Assembly: GCA_903929135.1 (NCBI GenBank)
Contig: CAIYTH010000026.1
Coordinates: forward strand, 1-45,621
Length of the DNA stretch: 45,621 bases
From: an uncultured Chlorobiales bacterium
GTDB lineage: Bacteria; Bacteroidota; Chlorobiia; Chlorobiales; Chlorobiaceae
Direction: 5' to 3'
Made by a program: the position numbers and the translations under genes. Each line of letters opens with the position of its first letter. Position 1 is the stretch's first letter. Below, one piece after another: positions 7,069-17,311 of this stretch. Below the pieces are notes generated by a model. That model was not told the origin of the DNA, ran no database searches, and saw nothing but the letters and a program-made list of their open reading frames with translations.

Positions 7069-8343
7069 TCAGGACAATTCCTGGTACTTGACCCGCTCGA
7101 TGTCGGCGCCGAGAGCGGTCAGTTTTCTCTCGATTTTTTCGTAACCGCGGTCGAGATGGTAGACCCTGAGCACCTCTGTGGTTTCACCGGCCACCAGCCC
7201 TGCAAGCACCAGGCAGGCCGATGCACGCAGGTCGGTCGACATGACTTTGGTGCCGGTCAGCACCTGGGGGCCATGCACGACAGCCTGGTTTTCCCTGATG
7301 TCGATCCGGGCGCCGAGCCGGTTGAGTTCGGGAATATGGTTGAACCTTTCGTGGTAGATCTTGTCGGTGATGTTGCTGACTCCCTCCGCCTGTGTCATGA
7401 GTGCCATCCACTGCGCCTGCATGTCGGTCGGGAAACAGGGATAGGGTTTGGCCGTTACGTCGGTCGGTTTCAGTTTGTCGGGTGCGGCCAGCGTGATGGA
7501 ATCGAAACCGGTCGTCACGGTGCAGCCCGCTTCGGCGAAGGCTTTGAGCACGGCGTCGAGATGATGGGGGTTGAGGCCGGTGACCGTAATCTCGCCTTTG
7601 GTGATTGCCGCCGCGCAGAGCAGCGTTCCTGCCTCGATCCGGTCGAAGATGTTGTCGAAAGCGACCGCATGGAGCCGATCGACCCCCTCGATGACAAGGG
7701 TCGTCGTGCCGACGCCGCTGATGTTCGCTCCCATTTTCTGCAGGAAGTGGCAGAGGCACTCGATTTCAGGTTCGATCGCCGCATTGCCCAGGATGGTTGT
7801 GCCTTCGGCGGTCACGGCCGCCATGAGGGCGTTGCCGGTGGCGCCGACCGAGGAGATCGGGAAGTCGATGCGGGCGCCCCGCAGCTTCGAGCCGATCACC
7901 TGGGCATCGATGTACCCCTTTTCGATCACGATCCTGGCGCCGAGCTTTTCCATGGCCATGATATGGAGGTCGACGGGACGGGGGCCGAAGGCGCAGCCGC
8001 CGGGGAGCGACACCCGCGTGTGGCCGATCCTCGAAAGGAGCGGGCCGAGGACGTAGATCGATGCACGCATTTTCTTGACCAGTTCGTACGGGGCCTCGAC
8101 GCTTTTCAGGTTGGCCGTTGAAACCTGCAGGACATTGTCGGCAAAGGAGATCTCCGCACCGAGGTACTCGAGCAGGTTGCTGAAGGTCCTGACATCCTGA
8201 AGGTCAGGGATGCGGTTGATTGTGAAGTTGCCGTCGGGAGCCAGCAGGGTGGCAGCGATGACCGGCAGGGCCGAATTTTTGGAGCCGGAGGCGGCTATCG
8301 TGCCCGAAATCCGCTTTCCCCCTCGGATGACAAGTTTGTCCAT
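7069..8343 (-). CDS. murA: UDP-N-acetylglucosamine 1-carboxyvinyltransferase MurA
   Basis: This 424-residue enzyme transfers enolpyruvate from PEP to UDP-GlcNAc, the first committed step of peptidoglycan synthesis, in the cytoplasm. Length and fold motifs fit: the substrate-binding SGSKNSALP near the N-terminus (residues 19-27) and the active-site loop [13 protein letters not shown] with C117. The Cys (rather than Asp) at this position is the residue alkylated by fosfomycin in sensitive enzymes. It is divergent from the EnvC-like gene at 8504, so two cell-wall genes share the intergenic region 8344-8503. The three-tRNA cluster lies downstream. Confidence 0.97.
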   Translation of the reverse strand: MDKLVIRGGKRISGTIAASGSKNSALPVIAATLLAPDGNFTINRIPDLQDVRTFSNLLEYLGAEISFADNVLQVSTANLKSVEAPYELVKKMRASIYVLGPLLSRIGHTRVSLPGGCAFGPRPVDLHIMAMEKLGARIVIEKGYIDAQVIGSKLRGARIDFPISSVGATGNALMAAVTAEGTTILGNAAIEPEIECLCHFLQKMGANISGVGTTTLVIEGVDRLHAVAFDNIFDRIEAGTLLCAAAITKGEITVTGLNPHHLDAVLKAFAEAGCTVTTGFDSITLAAPDKLKPTDVTAKPYPCFPTDMQAQWMALMTQAEGVSNITDKIYHERFNHIPELNRLGARIDIRENQAVVHGPQVLTGTKVMSTDLRASACLVLAGLVAGETTEVLRVYHLDRGYEKIERKLTALGADIERVKYQELS

Positions 8344-8503
8344 GCATTCCTTATTTACCTGTAAAGCCCCTATTTAATTAAATAAGGCTCAGAACTGCAA
8401 ATTAATTATTTTACATCCAGTTTTGAGCGGGCCAGGGAGCCGGGTCGTCATGGACGACGGCGTTGACCTGCCTGCAACCGTCTGTGACAACTATTCCGAT
8501 ACC

Positions 8504-10141
8504 ATGCGAATTTTCCCCGGCAGCCGTCTCCCATCTGCGGTTTTCCAGCCCGTGCTGTGCCTTTTCATCCTTCTCGCCGCCCTCATCTGCCTGCACCCTC
8601 CCGAAGCTGTCGCAGCCGGCCAGGAGATGGGCAAGATCATCCAGGAGCGGAACAGGGTCGAAAACAACCTCAAGGGGCTGAAAAAGCAGCTCGAGGAGTA
8701 TCAGGACAAACTGACAAAGACAAAAAAGGACGAGGCCAGCTCCCTCAAGGCCCTGAACAATATCAGGACCCAGATACTGGTCTATCAGCGACTCATCGGT
8801 GAAAACCAGACCTACCTGAACAGCCTGAACCGTGAGATCGACGCCCTGCATGACCAGCTCGATGTCAACCGCCAGAACTACGGGCGCGTCTCGTCCGATT
8901 TTCAGCGCCTTGCCATTGCGGCTTACAAGCATGGCGGCAACCGGGACGCCGAGACGGTGTTCTCTTCCGGCTCCGTCAACGATGCCCTTGTCAGGGCCAG
9001 GTACGTGGGTTTTCTTTCCCAGTCGGTCAGGTACAAGGTGAGCGACCTGCAGTCGAGCGCCGAGCGGATCCAGAGCGCCCAGGCTCAGCTCCAGGAGAGC
9101 TATCGCCAGAAAGAGGCCGCGATGAAGGCCCAGCAGCAGCAGCTTCAGGACTACGCTTCAAAGCAGAAGGAGAAAGAGGCGGTGCTCAGTACGATCAAGG
9201 AGGACAAGAACGCCTACACCACCCGCATCACCGAGGTCAGAAGGAAGCAGCGGGAGATGCAGTCGAAAATCGAATCTTTGATCATGGCCCAGCAGGCGGT
9301 CATCCTGAAAGAGCAGGAACGGGCGAGACAGGCTGAGTTGCAGCGCCAGCGGGCGAGGCAGGCCAGAATCGCCGAAGCGCGGCGAATCGAGGCGGAACAC
9401 CAGAAAGTTGCAGCCGCGGAACGCCTGAGGCAGGCTGCTGCCGAACGAAGCCGACAGGTCGAGATCCGTAAACCTGAGGTTCGGCAGGTGGAACCCCGCC
9501 AGCCCGAGACCGGGAAAAAAGAGGTTCGCCAGGTTGAAACACGCAGGCGGGAGGTGAGGTCTCTGGAACCCCGTGGCGAGGTGTCGATTCTCCAGCCATC
9601 CCCCGCACCGTCGACCGTCGTGACGAAAGTCGAGTCGCCCATAGAGCTGCCGAAGGAGCCGGAGAAGCCCTCCGTCAGGGAAGAGGAGCCCAAACTGGTG
9701 CCGGACCTCGAGGAAACGGAAATCGCGAAGGTATCCGCGGACTTCGACAGGTCGATGGGCAGCCTGCCCTGGCCGGTTGGCGGAGGGGTTGTTGTCCGTC
9801 ATTTCGGCTCGGTCAAGGACAAGGACCTGAACATCGTCACGACCAGCAACGGTATCGACATCTCTGTGCCGGTCAACAGTCCGGTGAAGGCCATTTCCGG
9901 CGGCAAGGTGGCCCAGATCGCCTACCTGCCGACCTTCGGCAACGTGGTGATCATTCGCCATCCGAAATCGTATCTTACCGTCTATGCCAACCTGTCTAGG
10001 GTTTCAGTGGCCAAGGGGGAGGTCATCAAGTCCGGTCATTCGCTTGGCGCTTCAGCAGCCATGTCCGAAGGCGGTTCGGTCGTGCATTTCGAGATCTGGA
10101 AAGGAAAAGTGAAGCAGAATCCTGAAAAATGGCTCAGATAA
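8504..10141 (+). CDS. EnvC-like murein hydrolase activator (degenerate M23/LytM domain)
   Basis: ATG 8504 begins a clear signal peptide (FQPVLCLFILLAALICL, cleavage near AVA-AG). Residues about 40-240 form long coiled coils, followed by an R/Q/E-rich low-complexity linker and a C-terminal LytM-like domain from about residue 420. In active M23 peptidases the zinc ligands come from HxxxD and HxH. Here the equivalents read SNGIDIS and VYANLS, with VVHFEIW retaining one His. The catalytic set is thus incomplete, as in EnvC-type activators that switch on periplasmic amidases during division. It is divergent from murA and followed closely by a Yip1-family gene and nadE. I infer an activator rather than an enzyme. 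Confidence 0.85.
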   Translation: MRIFPGSRLPSAVFQPVLCLFILLAALICLHPPEAVAAGQEMGKIIQERNRVENNLKGLKKQLEEYQDKLTKTKKDEASSLKALNNIRTQILVYQRLIGENQTYLNSLNREIDALHDQLDVNRQNYGRVSSDFQRLAIAAYKHGGNRDAETVFSSGSVNDALVRARYVGFLSQSVRYKVSDLQSSAERIQSAQAQLQESYRQKEAAMKAQQQQLQDYASKQKEKEAVLSTIKEDKNAYTTRITEVRRKQREMQSKIESLIMAQQAVILKEQERARQAELQRQRARQARIAEARRIEAEHQKVAAAERLRQAAAERSRQVEIRKPEVRQVEPRQPETGKKEVRQVETRRREVRSLEPRGEVSILQPSPAPSTVVTKVESPIELPKEPEKPSVREEEPKLVPDLEETEIAKVSADFDRSMGSLPWPVGGGVVVRHFGSVKDKDLNIVTTSNGIDISVPVNSPVKAISGGKVAQIAYLPTFGNVVIIRHPKSYLTVYANLSRVSVAKGEVIKSGHSLGASAAMSEGGSVVHFEIWKGKVKQNPEKWLR

Positions 10142-10154
10142 CAAGGGTTGAACC

Positions 10155-10706
10155 ATGGGTCTGAAGTGGCTGTTCACGACGATGTTTTCGGTACTGCTCC
10201 ATCCGGAGGCCTTCTGGAATGATCAGGGGAAGGGGCGTGTTGAGGTCAACGCAATGAAGGATTACGCCGCCCCGGTCATCGCGGTCGTCCAACTGGTCAA
10301 GCTGCCGCTCGTCGGCGTTCCGAAGTCGGCCATGATCATGGCCATCGTCAGTTTCATCATCGATGTGGCTGTTCTGTATGTGCTCTCCGGAGCCATCGCT
10401 TCTGTTGTCGGGCACGACCGGGGCGAGACGGTGCAGGACGATATTCTGACGATGCTCTGTTATGCGCTGACCCCGCTCTGGCTTGTCGAACCGTTCTATT
10501 TCGTCGGGTCGTGGCGCTGGCTTTTCCTTGTGGCGGCCCTCCTGCACACCGTCCTGATCCTGAAGCCGGGGCTCCGGTTCACCCTCGGCAGCGAATCGCC
10601 CCATATCGAGGCACTCACCGTCAAATCCTCCCTGTTGACCATGGTCGCCACGCTGGCCTCGTTTACGGCGATCACCGGCCTCCTTCGCATTTTCACCTCT
10701 CTATGA
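10155..10706 (+). CDS. Yip1-family membrane protein
   Basis: This 183-residue integral membrane protein starts at 10155 with no strong Shine-Dalgarno. About five hydrophobic segments follow (for example [22 protein letters not shown], then [14 protein letters not shown] and the C-terminal [16 protein letters not shown]). The layout and the N-terminal LHPEAFWND motif fit the bacterial Yip1/DUF1282 family, whose role is not established. It lies 13 nt after the EnvC-like gene and 10 nt before nadE, so the three are probably one transcript. Confidence 0.75.
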   Translation: MGLKWLFTTMFSVLLHPEAFWNDQGKGRVEVNAMKDYAAPVIAVVQLVKLPLVGVPKSAMIMAIVSFIIDVAVLYVLSGAIASVVGHDRGETVQDDILTMLCYALTPLWLVEPFYFVGSWRWLFLVAALLHTVLILKPGLRFTLGSESPHIEALTVKSSLLTMVATLASFTAITGLLRIFTSL

Positions 10707-10716
10707 CCATGACGAT

Positions 10717-11550
10717 ATGCAACGTAACGATCTCCATCTTAATTACGGCCTGGTAGAGTCCATCCTGATCGCGTTCATCCGCAACGAGATAAGGAAGTTC
10801 GGTTTCAGTTCGGTCGTGCTCGGCCTTTCGGGCGGCATCGATTCAGCCGTGGTCTGCGAACTTGCCGTCAGGGCGCTCGGACCGGAACATGTGCTTGTGC
10901 TCATGATGCCCTACAGGACGAGCAGCGGGGAGAGCCTCGACCATGCACAGCTCATGGTCGACCGTCTCGGCATCGAGGCCGAGGTCATGCCGGTGACCGG
11001 CGTCGTTGAGGCTTTTTTTACCGACAGGGAGGATGCAAGCCGGTTGAGGCGGGGGAACGTGATGGCCCGGGCGAGGATGCTCTGCCTGTACGACGTTTCG
11101 GCCAGGGACGGACGGCTGGTACTCGGCACCAGCAACAAGACCGAGCTGATGCTCGGCTACGGCACCATGTTCGGCGACATGGCCTCGGCGGTCAACCCGA
11201 TCGGTGACCTCTACAAGTCGCAGCTTCGTGGTCTTGCATGGCATCTTGGCATACCGGCCCCGCTCATCGAGAAGAGTCCATCGGCTGATCTGTGGGAAGG
11301 GCAGAGCGACGAGGAGGATCTCGGGTTCAGCTATGAATCGGTCGACCGGCTGCTCTACATGATGCTCGAAGAGCGCATGGACCGCGATGCGATTCTGGCT
11401 GAAGGCATCGATCCCGCATTCTATCAGCGGGTGAGGGGAATGGTCGTCAAAAGCCAGTACAAGCGCATGATGCCCGTCATCGCAAAGCTCTCAAGCCGCA
11501 CTCCCGGCATCGATTTCAGGTATGCCAGGGATTGGCAGGAGATCAGGTAG
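10717..11550 (+). CDS. nadE: NH3-dependent NAD+ synthetase NadE
   Basis: This 277-residue enzyme amidates nicotinic acid adenine dinucleotide to NAD+ using ATP. The PP-loop SGGIDS is at residues 38-43. The conserved [12 protein letters not shown] and [14 protein letters not shown] stretches are present. It lacks the N-terminal glutaminase domain, so it should use ammonia directly. It is the third gene after envC-like and yip1-like. nadB, which acts earlier in the same pathway, lies convergently just downstream, and nadA lies about 10 kb away. Confidence 0.95.
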   Translation: MQRNDLHLNYGLVESILIAFIRNEIRKFGFSSVVLGLSGGIDSAVVCELAVRALGPEHVLVLMMPYRTSSGESLDHAQLMVDRLGIEAEVMPVTGVVEAFFTDREDASRLRRGNVMARARMLCLYDVSARDGRLVLGTSNKTELMLGYGTMFGDMASAVNPIGDLYKSQLRGLAWHLGIPAPLIEKSPSADLWEGQSDEEDLGFSYESVDRLLYMMLEERMDRDAILAEGIDPAFYQRVRGMVVKSQYKRMMPVIAKLSSRTPGIDFRYARDWQEIR

Positions 11551-11610
11551 GGTGTTCCGGTGAAGAGAAGGGGCTTTGTTCAATCGTCGTGAGCGGTTCG
11601 AATCTTACTC

Positions 11611-11690
11611 TCTCTTCCCGGACTGAAGTCCGGGGCAATTACGGAAAGTGTGGTTGGCGGTCTTCAATGGCCCCGGGTTACATCCCGGGG
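11611..11690. repeat. Dispersed GC-rich palindromic repeat, copy A
   Basis: Between the convergent nadE and nadB genes lie two palindromes: CCCGGACTGAAGTCCGGGG at 11617-11635, followed by CAATT, and CCCCGGGTTACATCCCGGGG at 11671-11690. Near-identical pieces recur at 22412-22540 and 32563-32735. No T-run follows, so they are not typical terminators. Confidence 0.8.
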
Positions 11691-11695
11691 TCAGA

Positions 11696-13291
11696 TCAGA
11701 ACGACCGCAACACGGTATCCTTCAGGTAATACTTATCGTCCTTCTGCGGATAGTCCGTCGTATAGTGCAGCCCCCTCGACTCCCTCCGCTTGATCGCGCT
11801 CTCGATGATCAGGCTCGCCACCTTGATGATGTTCCTCAGCTCGATGATCTGGGGAGTGATCTTCGTCTTCTTGTAATACGATTCAGTCTCGTCCTTGAGA
11901 AACTCGATGCGCCGTCTTGCGCGTTCGAGGCGCAGGTCGCTCCTGACGATGCCGACGTAATCGTTCATGACCGACTGGGCTTCGCGCTTGTTGTGCAGCA
12001 CGAGGATCCACTCCTCGGGGTTCGTGGTCCCGGAATCGTCCCAGTCCGGGAAATTCCCGCCATGGTGGATCGAGTGCAGACGCTCCTTGATGTCGATGCT
12101 CGATCGCCAGGCGAATACAAGCGCCTCCAGCAGCGAATTGCTCGCCAGGCGGTTGGCGCCATGCACGCCGGTACAACTGGTCTCTCCGCAGGCGTAGAGG
12201 CGGTTGATCGTGGTCCTGCCGTGGTCGTCAGTCCTGACGCCGCCGCAGGAGTAGTGCGCTGCCGGAACGACGGGGATCATCTCCTTCGTCATGTCGATGC
12301 CGAACTCGAGGCAGGTTTCGTAGATGTTCGGGAAGTGCCCCCGCACGCTGTCGGCGTCGAGGTGCGTGACGTCGAGGAACACATGTTCATCGCCGCTCTT
12401 CTTCATCTCGGAGTCGATGGCCCTCGCCACGATGTCCCTCGGTGCGAGGTTCTCCCTCTGGTCGTACTTGTGCATGAAGGCTTCGCCGTCCTTGAGGCGG
12501 AGGATGCCGCCGAAGCCGCGCACCGCCTCCGAGATCAGGAATGATTTTGCTTTCGGGTGGAAAAGGGAGGTCGGGTGGAACTGGATGAACTCCATGTCGG
12601 CGATTTCGGCCCCGGCCCGGTAGGCCATGGCAACGCCGTCGCCCGTGGCGATATCGGGGTTGGTCGTGTGCAGATAGACGTGGCCCAGTCCGCCGGACGC
12701 AACCATGGTGACCTTCGCCATGATCTTCTTGGGCTTGTGGTTCAGGGTGTCCAGCACGTAGGCCCCGTAGCAGCTCATGTCGTTGGTCTTGATGTCGAGG
12801 TGGTGCTCGGTGATCAGCTCGAGCGCGTAGTGGTGCTCGAGCAGCGTGATGTTCGGATGGGCGTTGACCCGTTCGAGCAGGGCCGTTTCGACCTCCCGAC
12901 CGGTCAGGTCCTTTGCATGGACGATCCTGCTGTGCGAATGGCCGCCCTCCTTGCCCAGGTCCAGTGAATGGTTGGATGCGAGCGTGAACTCCACGCCGAG
13001 TTCGATCAGCCTGCGGATATGGGACGGCCCTTCGTTGACCATGATCCTGACCATATCGAGGTTGCAGAGGCCTGCTCCCGCATCGAGTGTGTCGTTGATG
13101 TGGAACTCGGGACTGTCGCTGCTGTCGATGGCGGCGGCGATGCCTCCCTGGGCCCAGTTGGTGTTCGAGGTCGAGCTCTCTTTTTTCGTGATGATCGTGA
13201 CCGTAGCATGGTCTGCCATGTTGATGGCGAAATAGAGGCCTCCGATGCCGCTGCCGATTACGAGCACATCGGTCTTGAGTTCCTGTGTCAT
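11696..13291 (-). CDS. nadB: L-aspartate oxidase NadB
   Basis: This 531-residue flavoprotein oxidises L-aspartate to iminoaspartate, which NadA condenses with dihydroxyacetone phosphate to quinolinate. The start is ATG 13291, because the family N-terminus [16 protein letters not shown] follows directly; an upstream in-frame codon at 13351 adds residues unlike the family. The FAD-binding GSGIGG lies near residue 14, and HYSCGGV and [13 protein letters not shown], conserved in the succinate dehydrogenase/aspartate oxidase flavoprotein family, are present. In an anaerobe, fumarate rather than oxygen is the likely electron acceptor (inference). Confidence 0.96.
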   Translation of the reverse strand: MTQELKTDVLVIGSGIGGLYFAINMADHATVTIITKKESSTSNTNWAQGGIAAAIDSSDSPEFHINDTLDAGAGLCNLDMVRIMVNEGPSHIRRLIELGVEFTLASNHSLDLGKEGGHSHSRIVHAKDLTGREVETALLERVNAHPNITLLEHHYALELITEHHLDIKTNDMSCYGAYVLDTLNHKPKKIMAKVTMVASGGLGHVYLHTTNPDIATGDGVAMAYRAGAEIADMEFIQFHPTSLFHPKAKSFLISEAVRGFGGILRLKDGEAFMHKYDQRENLAPRDIVARAIDSEMKKSGDEHVFLDVTHLDADSVRGHFPNIYETCLEFGIDMTKEMIPVVPAAHYSCGGVRTDDHGRTTINRLYACGETSCTGVHGANRLASNSLLEALVFAWRSSIDIKERLHSIHHGGNFPDWDDSGTTNPEEWILVLHNKREAQSVMNDYVGIVRSDLRLERARRRIEFLKDETESYYKKTKITPQIIELRNIIKVASLIIESAIKRRESRGLHYTTDYPQKDDKYYLKDTVLRSF

Positions 13292-13395
13292 GTAGCGCGA
13301 TTGAAGCGTTGCTGCGGTTGCCGCCGGTCCGGAAAAGTGCAATATACGCACCGGGAAAGAAACCTGCTCCCCCCGGGCGAACGCCGCAGAAAATC

Positions 13396-13433
13396 AAAAA
13401 AAAAGGGAACCAGACTCGAGGCCGGTTCCCTTT
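13396..13433 (-). terminator. Rho-independent terminator downstream of pdaD
   Basis: On the minus strand, GGGAACC and GGTTCCC (plus-strand 13424-13430 and 13405-13411) form a 7-bp stem, lengthened by flanking A/T pairs. A run of nine T residues follows. It lies about 30 nt after the stop of the arginine decarboxylase gene and ahead of nadB. Confidence 0.9.
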
Positions 13434-13464
13434 CGTATCGATATCGATCCGTCAGGCCTGCAGC

Positions 13465-14010
13465 TCAGGGCAGCAGGACGGCGCAGGAGATGACCGTCGT
13501 CCAGAGTCCGGTTTCGCCCTCTGCTGACTGGGTGATGTTGTACGAGTTGATGATCTTGCCGCTCATCTTGTAGATGCCTTCACGTTCGTCCCAATCCTTG
13601 TTGGGATCGAACTCGATGCCAAGCGTGGTTGCCAGCATCGTGGCGGCCAGATCCTCGGCGTACTCGCCGGACTGCTCGGCGGTTTCACCATACGGATGGT
13701 GTTCCGAAAGATAACCGTACTGGGTGTCGTCGGCCGGGATCGCCACGCCCACAGATGCCGTGATAAGACGGTTGTTCTCGTTCGTCGAGTTACGGGCAAG
13801 GACCGCGAAGGTGATCTGTCCGGGGGTCAGGTGCTTCAGGCCCTCTTCGACGCTGAGGCGTTCGCATTTCGGAGGGAAGATGCTCGAAACCGTGACCAGA
13901 TTGCATTTTTCGATTTTGGCGTCTCGAAGGGCAAGCTCAAAAGATGAGAGATACTCTTTGTGCCTTCCGACACCTTTGGTGAAGAATACTTTCGTCGGGA
14001 CAAATGACAA
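13465..14010 (-). CDS. pdaD: Pyruvoyl-dependent arginine decarboxylase
   Basis: The enzyme converts arginine to agmatine, the first step of polyamine synthesis, using a pyruvoyl group made by self-cleavage. I prefer the TTG at 14010, which gives 181 residues: CCGGAG lies about 8 nt upstream and the family sequence [20 protein letters not shown] follows. A TTG at 14061 would add 17 residues. The cleavage site is the Ser-Ser pair 42-43 in [11 protein letters not shown]; Ser43 would become the pyruvoyl group. Conserved [23 protein letters not shown] follows. It lies 23 nt after tyrS, and a strong terminator ends the transcript. Confidence 0.92.
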   Translation of the reverse strand: MSFVPTKVFFTKGVGRHKEYLSSFELALRDAKIEKCNLVTVSSIFPPKCERLSVEEGLKHLTPGQITFAVLARNSTNENNRLITASVGVAIPADDTQYGYLSEHHPYGETAEQSGEYAEDLAATMLATTLGIEFDPNKDWDEREGIYKMSGKIINSYNITQSAEGETGLWTTVISCAVLLP

Positions 14011-14083
14011 TGTGGTTGCTCCGGATAGAGGTTGATAAAAACGATTCGTCAGTTTGTGCAATTATAGGAAAAAGCGAACTCAT

Positions 14084-15304
14084 TCAAAATGTTTTTTTTC
14101 TGCTAGCCACCTTAAAAAACTTTCTTTTACCGGCTTTGAGGATTACCGGTATTTCGCTGAGTTCAAGTATGGCGGCGATATCGGTGACTTTCGTTTCCCC
14201 GGCCTGCACCGCACCCTGCTGGATCATGCGCCTTGCTTCTGTTTTGGATGGAACTGCGCCGAGTTCCATCAGCAGCTCGACGACCGGCATGCTTTCGGCG
14301 TCAAACTCGCTTGTCGGAATATCGGCCGGTGCCTGCTTCTGGACGATCACGCGGTCGAAATGCTCCTGCGCCATCGTGGCTGCGTCGGCCGTGAAGTACT
14401 GCGCGACTACCTCGCGGGCAAGAGTCCGCTTGGTTTCCCTCGGATCCGTGGCGACCTTTGCCGACACGGATTCGATGCTGTCGGCATGCTGCGGCAGCAG
14501 CAGGCGCCAGTAGGTTTCGATCAGGGTGTCCGGAATGGAGAGCATCCGGCCGTACATCTCTTCCGGCGGGTCGTTGAAGCAGATCGCGTTGCCGAGCGAC
14601 TTCGACATCTTTTCGACGCCGTCCGTGCCCACCAGGAGCGGCATGGTGATGCATACCTGGGGTGCGAAGCCCTCCTCGCGCTGCAGGTCGCGGCCGACCA
14701 GCAGGTTGAACTTCTGGTCGGTGCCGCCGAGTTCGACGTCGTTTTCCAGGTGCACCGAATCCCTGCCCTGGGCGAGGGGATAGAGGAACTCGTGGATCGA
14801 GATCGGCTCATGGGAGCGGTAGCGCTTTTCGAAGTCGTCGCGTTCGAGCATCCGGGCAACGGTGTAGTGGCTGGCCAGCCTTATGACGTCGGCGAAGCTC
14901 ATCCTGCCAAGCCAGTCGCTGTTGTAGCAGATGGTGGTGTGTTCGGGATCGAGGATCTTCGATGCCTGCTCGAAGTAGCTTCGGCCGTTCTCCCTGGCCT
15001 CTTCGGCGGAGAGCTGCGGCCTCGTCTTGCTCTTGCCGGACGGGTCGCCGATCATGGCCGTGAAATCGCCGATGATGAGGATCGCTTCGTGGCCGAGGTC
15101 CTGGAACTCCCGCAGCTTCCTGAGCACCACCGAGTGGCCGAGGTGCAGGTCAGGACGGGACGGGTCGGCACCGAGCTTGATCCGCAGCGGCTTGCCGGTC
15201 TTGATGCTTTTCAGGAGCTTTTTTTCGAGCTCATCGACGCTGAGCACCTCGACGGTGTTGTTGACGATGACATCGAGCTGCTCCTTGACGGTAGGGAAAT
15301 GCAT
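14084..15304 (-). CDS. tyrS: Tyrosyl-tRNA synthetase
   Basis: This 406-residue class I aminoacyl-tRNA synthetase charges tRNA-Tyr. The ATP-binding motifs are visible as LHLGHS (HIGH variant, about residue 53) and KMSKS (about 225). The C-terminus carries an S4-like RNA-binding domain ([19 protein letters not shown]). The longer linker and the [13 protein letters not shown] stretch fit the TyrRZ-like subgroup. It is preceded by smpB and followed by pdaD on the same strand. Confidence 0.96.
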   Translation of the reverse strand: MHFPTVKEQLDVIVNNTVEVLSVDELEKKLLKSIKTGKPLRIKLGADPSRPDLHLGHSVVLRKLREFQDLGHEAILIIGDFTAMIGDPSGKSKTRPQLSAEEARENGRSYFEQASKILDPEHTTICYNSDWLGRMSFADVIRLASHYTVARMLERDDFEKRYRSHEPISIHEFLYPLAQGRDSVHLENDVELGGTDQKFNLLVGRDLQREEGFAPQVCITMPLLVGTDGVEKMSKSLGNAICFNDPPEEMYGRMLSIPDTLIETYWRLLLPQHADSIESVSAKVATDPRETKRTLAREVVAQYFTADAATMAQEHFDRVIVQKQAPADIPTSEFDAESMPVVELLMELGAVPSKTEARRMIQQGAVQAGETKVTDIAAILELSEIPVILKAGKRKFFKVASRKKTF

Positions 15305-15344
15305 AGATGGTTTACGATTTATGGCTGCGCCACATTGACATTGT

Positions 15345-15818
15345 TCAATACTGTTTCTTCAGCTGCTGGAGCTGGCGTTCGGCGTCACGCGTCTTGAGGG
15401 TCTCGCGTTTGTCGTAGAGTTTCTTGCCGCGTGCCAGACCAAGTTCCACCTTGAGGACGCCATGGGAGTTGAAGAAGGCCTTCAGGGGGATCAGGGTCAG
15501 CCCCTTTTCGCCGAGTTCGGACTGCAGGCGGCGGATCTCCGCTTTGTTCAGCAGGAGCTTGCGGCTGCGCTTGGGTTCGAGCGTGTCGAGCGTGTTGAGC
15601 TCGTACGGGGTGATCTGCATGTTTTCGAGCCACACCTCGCCGTGGTGGATCATGGCGTAGCTCTCGTTGAGGCTCGCCTTGCCCAGACGCACCGATTTGA
15701 CCTCGCTGCCGAGCAGAGCGATCCCTGCCACGAGCGTATCGAGGATCTCGAATTCGTGCCACGCCTTGCGGTTCTGGATGACCGTGACGTAGCTTGGCTT
15801 GGCTTGCTGTTTTGCCAC
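15345..15818 (-). CDS. smpB: SsrA-binding protein SmpB
   Basis: This 157-residue protein binds tmRNA and brings it to stalled ribosomes for trans-translation. Family motifs are visible: [12 protein letters not shown], then [13 protein letters not shown], the [19 protein letters not shown] stretch, and the basic C-terminal tail [20 protein letters not shown] that inserts in the ribosomal mRNA channel. It starts 8 nt after the FAD-dependent oxidase stop, so it probably belongs to the mreC-to-smpB run. No tmRNA gene was found in this window. Confidence 0.97.
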   Translation of the reverse strand: MAKQQAKPSYVTVIQNRKAWHEFEILDTLVAGIALLGSEVKSVRLGKASLNESYAMIHHGEVWLENMQITPYELNTLDTLEPKRSRKLLLNKAEIRRLQSELGEKGLTLIPLKAFFNSHGVLKVELGLARGKKLYDKRETLKTRDAERQLQQLKKQY

Positions 15819-15826
15819 CGTGCCCT

Positions 15827-17311
15827 TCAGGTTTCGGTTTCGTAGAAGCTTGTCGGAATCAGGTTCCCGATGTTCAGGACAAGATAAGGGTCGAGCGCCT
15901 TTTTTATCCTCACCATTTCCCGTATGCCGCTTTCGCCGTACATCTGCACAAGGTACTCTGATTTCAGTTTGCCGATGCCGTGTTCTGCCGAGAGCGTTCC
16001 TCCCATCGAGAGCACCCCCGAGACCAGCTTCCGGTAAAGGCTCTTTGCCCGGTCGTACTCTTCGCGGTTGCGGGGGAGGATGTTCAGGTGCAGGTGCGCG
16101 TTGCCGATGTGGCCGAAGATGAGATAGGTGAATCCTTCAGCCTCGCATGCGTCCCGGTAAAGCTCGTAGAGCTGCCTCGACAGCGCATCGGGCACGGCCA
16201 TGTCGGTGCTGACCTTGGATTCGGCCTGACGGCTGAGCCACTCGTTCACCAGCACCGGCAGCTCATGGCGGAACTCCCTGAGCCCGGCGAGCCCGTCTGC
16301 GTCGAGCGCAGCCCATGAGAGCTCGGCAGGCGCCCCGCACTCCGCCATGAGCGCCGTCCAGGCTTCGAGGCAACGCTCTTCATCAGCATCAGTGGTCTCC
16401 TGTTCGACGTAAATCGCGCCTCCGGTACCGTGGGGAATCGACGGATAGCCCTGCCGGAGGAACTCGAGCGACCGGCGGTCGAAGAGCTCGATCGCCCTCG
16501 GGCTGACTTCGGCATCGCCGGACCGGGCCTTTTCGACGAAGGCGAAAAGTGCTTCTTCGCTCATGAAATAGACCAGGCAGGCGAACACCTTTTCGGGGGT
16601 CGGACGCAATTCCAGCTCGGCTTCGAGGATAATGCCGAGGGTGCCTTCCGAACCGACGAACAGGTCGACGAGGTCCATGCCGGGAGCCGACCAGTAACCT
16701 GCGTTGTGCTTCGAAGTCGCCGGCATGCCGTAGTCCGGCCTGCGGAACGAGAGGTCGCCGGCAATCGGCAGGTCGAGCGAGAAACGCCCGGTCTCGTCGG
16801 CAAGATGCTCTCCTCGTGCGATGTCGAGGATGTCGCCCTGGGGCAGGGCGATCTTGAGGGCTCGCACATGGCTCCTGGTCGCGCCGTACCTGAACGATCT
16901 CGACCCGGATGAGTTGTTGGCAACGGTACTCCCGATGAAACAGGTTTTTTCGGTCGGGTCGGGAGGGTAAAACCAGCCGGCGGCTGCGGCCTTCGACTGG
17001 AGATCCTGCAACAGTACCCCGCTTTCCGCCCTGATGCGGGCAATGCCGTTGTCGAGAGGCTCGACCTCGCCGATCCGGTTCAGCCGGTGCATGGCGATCA
17101 CGTAATCGCCGAAGGGTATCCGCCCTCCGGTCGTGCCGGTGCCGTTGCCTGCGAGCGTATAACGCCGGCCTTCCGATGCCGCGTTTCGGAGCAGCCCGGC
17201 GGCCTCTTCCGGGTTTTCGGGGAAGAAGACGCCGGGCGTCCAGCCGCTCTTCAGGTTGCTCGTGTCTTCGAGAAATCCCTGGATCGCCGACGGATCAAGT
17301 TTGCTAATCAC
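15827..17311 (-). CDS. FAD-binding oxidoreductase, GlcD/D-lactate dehydrogenase type
   Basis: This 494-residue flavoprotein has an N-terminal PCMH-type FAD domain and a C-terminal FAD-oxidase_C domain. The first is seen in [35 protein letters not shown] and [16 protein letters not shown]; the second in [13 protein letters not shown] and [12 protein letters not shown]. Members oxidise D-2-hydroxy acids such as glycolate or D-lactate, and the substrate cannot be read from sequence. No Fe-S partner (GlcF-like) is fused or adjacent. Its start overlaps the PBP2 stop by 8 nt, so it is co-transcribed with the cell-shape genes; a functional link is not obvious. Confidence 0.88.
   Translation of the reverse strand: MISKLDPSAIQGFLEDTSNLKSGWTPGVFFPENPEEAAGLLRNAASEGRRYTLAGNGTGTTGGRIPFGDYVIAMHRLNRIGEVEPLDNGIARIRAESGVLLQDLQSKAAAAGWFYPPDPTEKTCFIGSTVANNSSGSRSFRYGATRSHVRALKIALPQGDILDIARGEHLADETGRFSLDLPIAGDLSFRRPDYGMPATSKHNAGYWSAPGMDLVDLFVGSEGTLGIILEAELELRPTPEKVFACLVYFMSEEALFAFVEKARSGDAEVSPRAIELFDRRSLEFLRQGYPSIPHGTGGAIYVEQETTDADEERCLEAWTALMAECGAPAELSWAALDADGLAGLREFRHELPVLVNEWLSRQAESKVSTDMAVPDALSRQLYELYRDACEAEGFTYLIFGHIGNAHLHLNILPRNREEYDRAKSLYRKLVSGVLSMGGTLSAEHGIGKLKSEYLVQMYGESGIREMVRIKKALDPYLVLNIGNLIPTSFYETET

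Noticed and set aside
7033-8121. A 362-codon plus-strand frame opposite murA
   Set aside because: It is antisense to a clear MurA with active-site motifs, and the composition is that of a reverse-frame artefact.
11611-11690. Palindromes between nadE and nadB as ordinary terminators
   Set aside because: Neither stem is followed by a T-run on either strand, and near-identical units recur elsewhere in non-terminator settings, so they are treated as a repeat family.
14054-15397. A 447-codon plus-strand frame opposite tyrS
   Set aside because: It mirrors a complete tyrosyl-tRNA synthetase and has no motif of its own.
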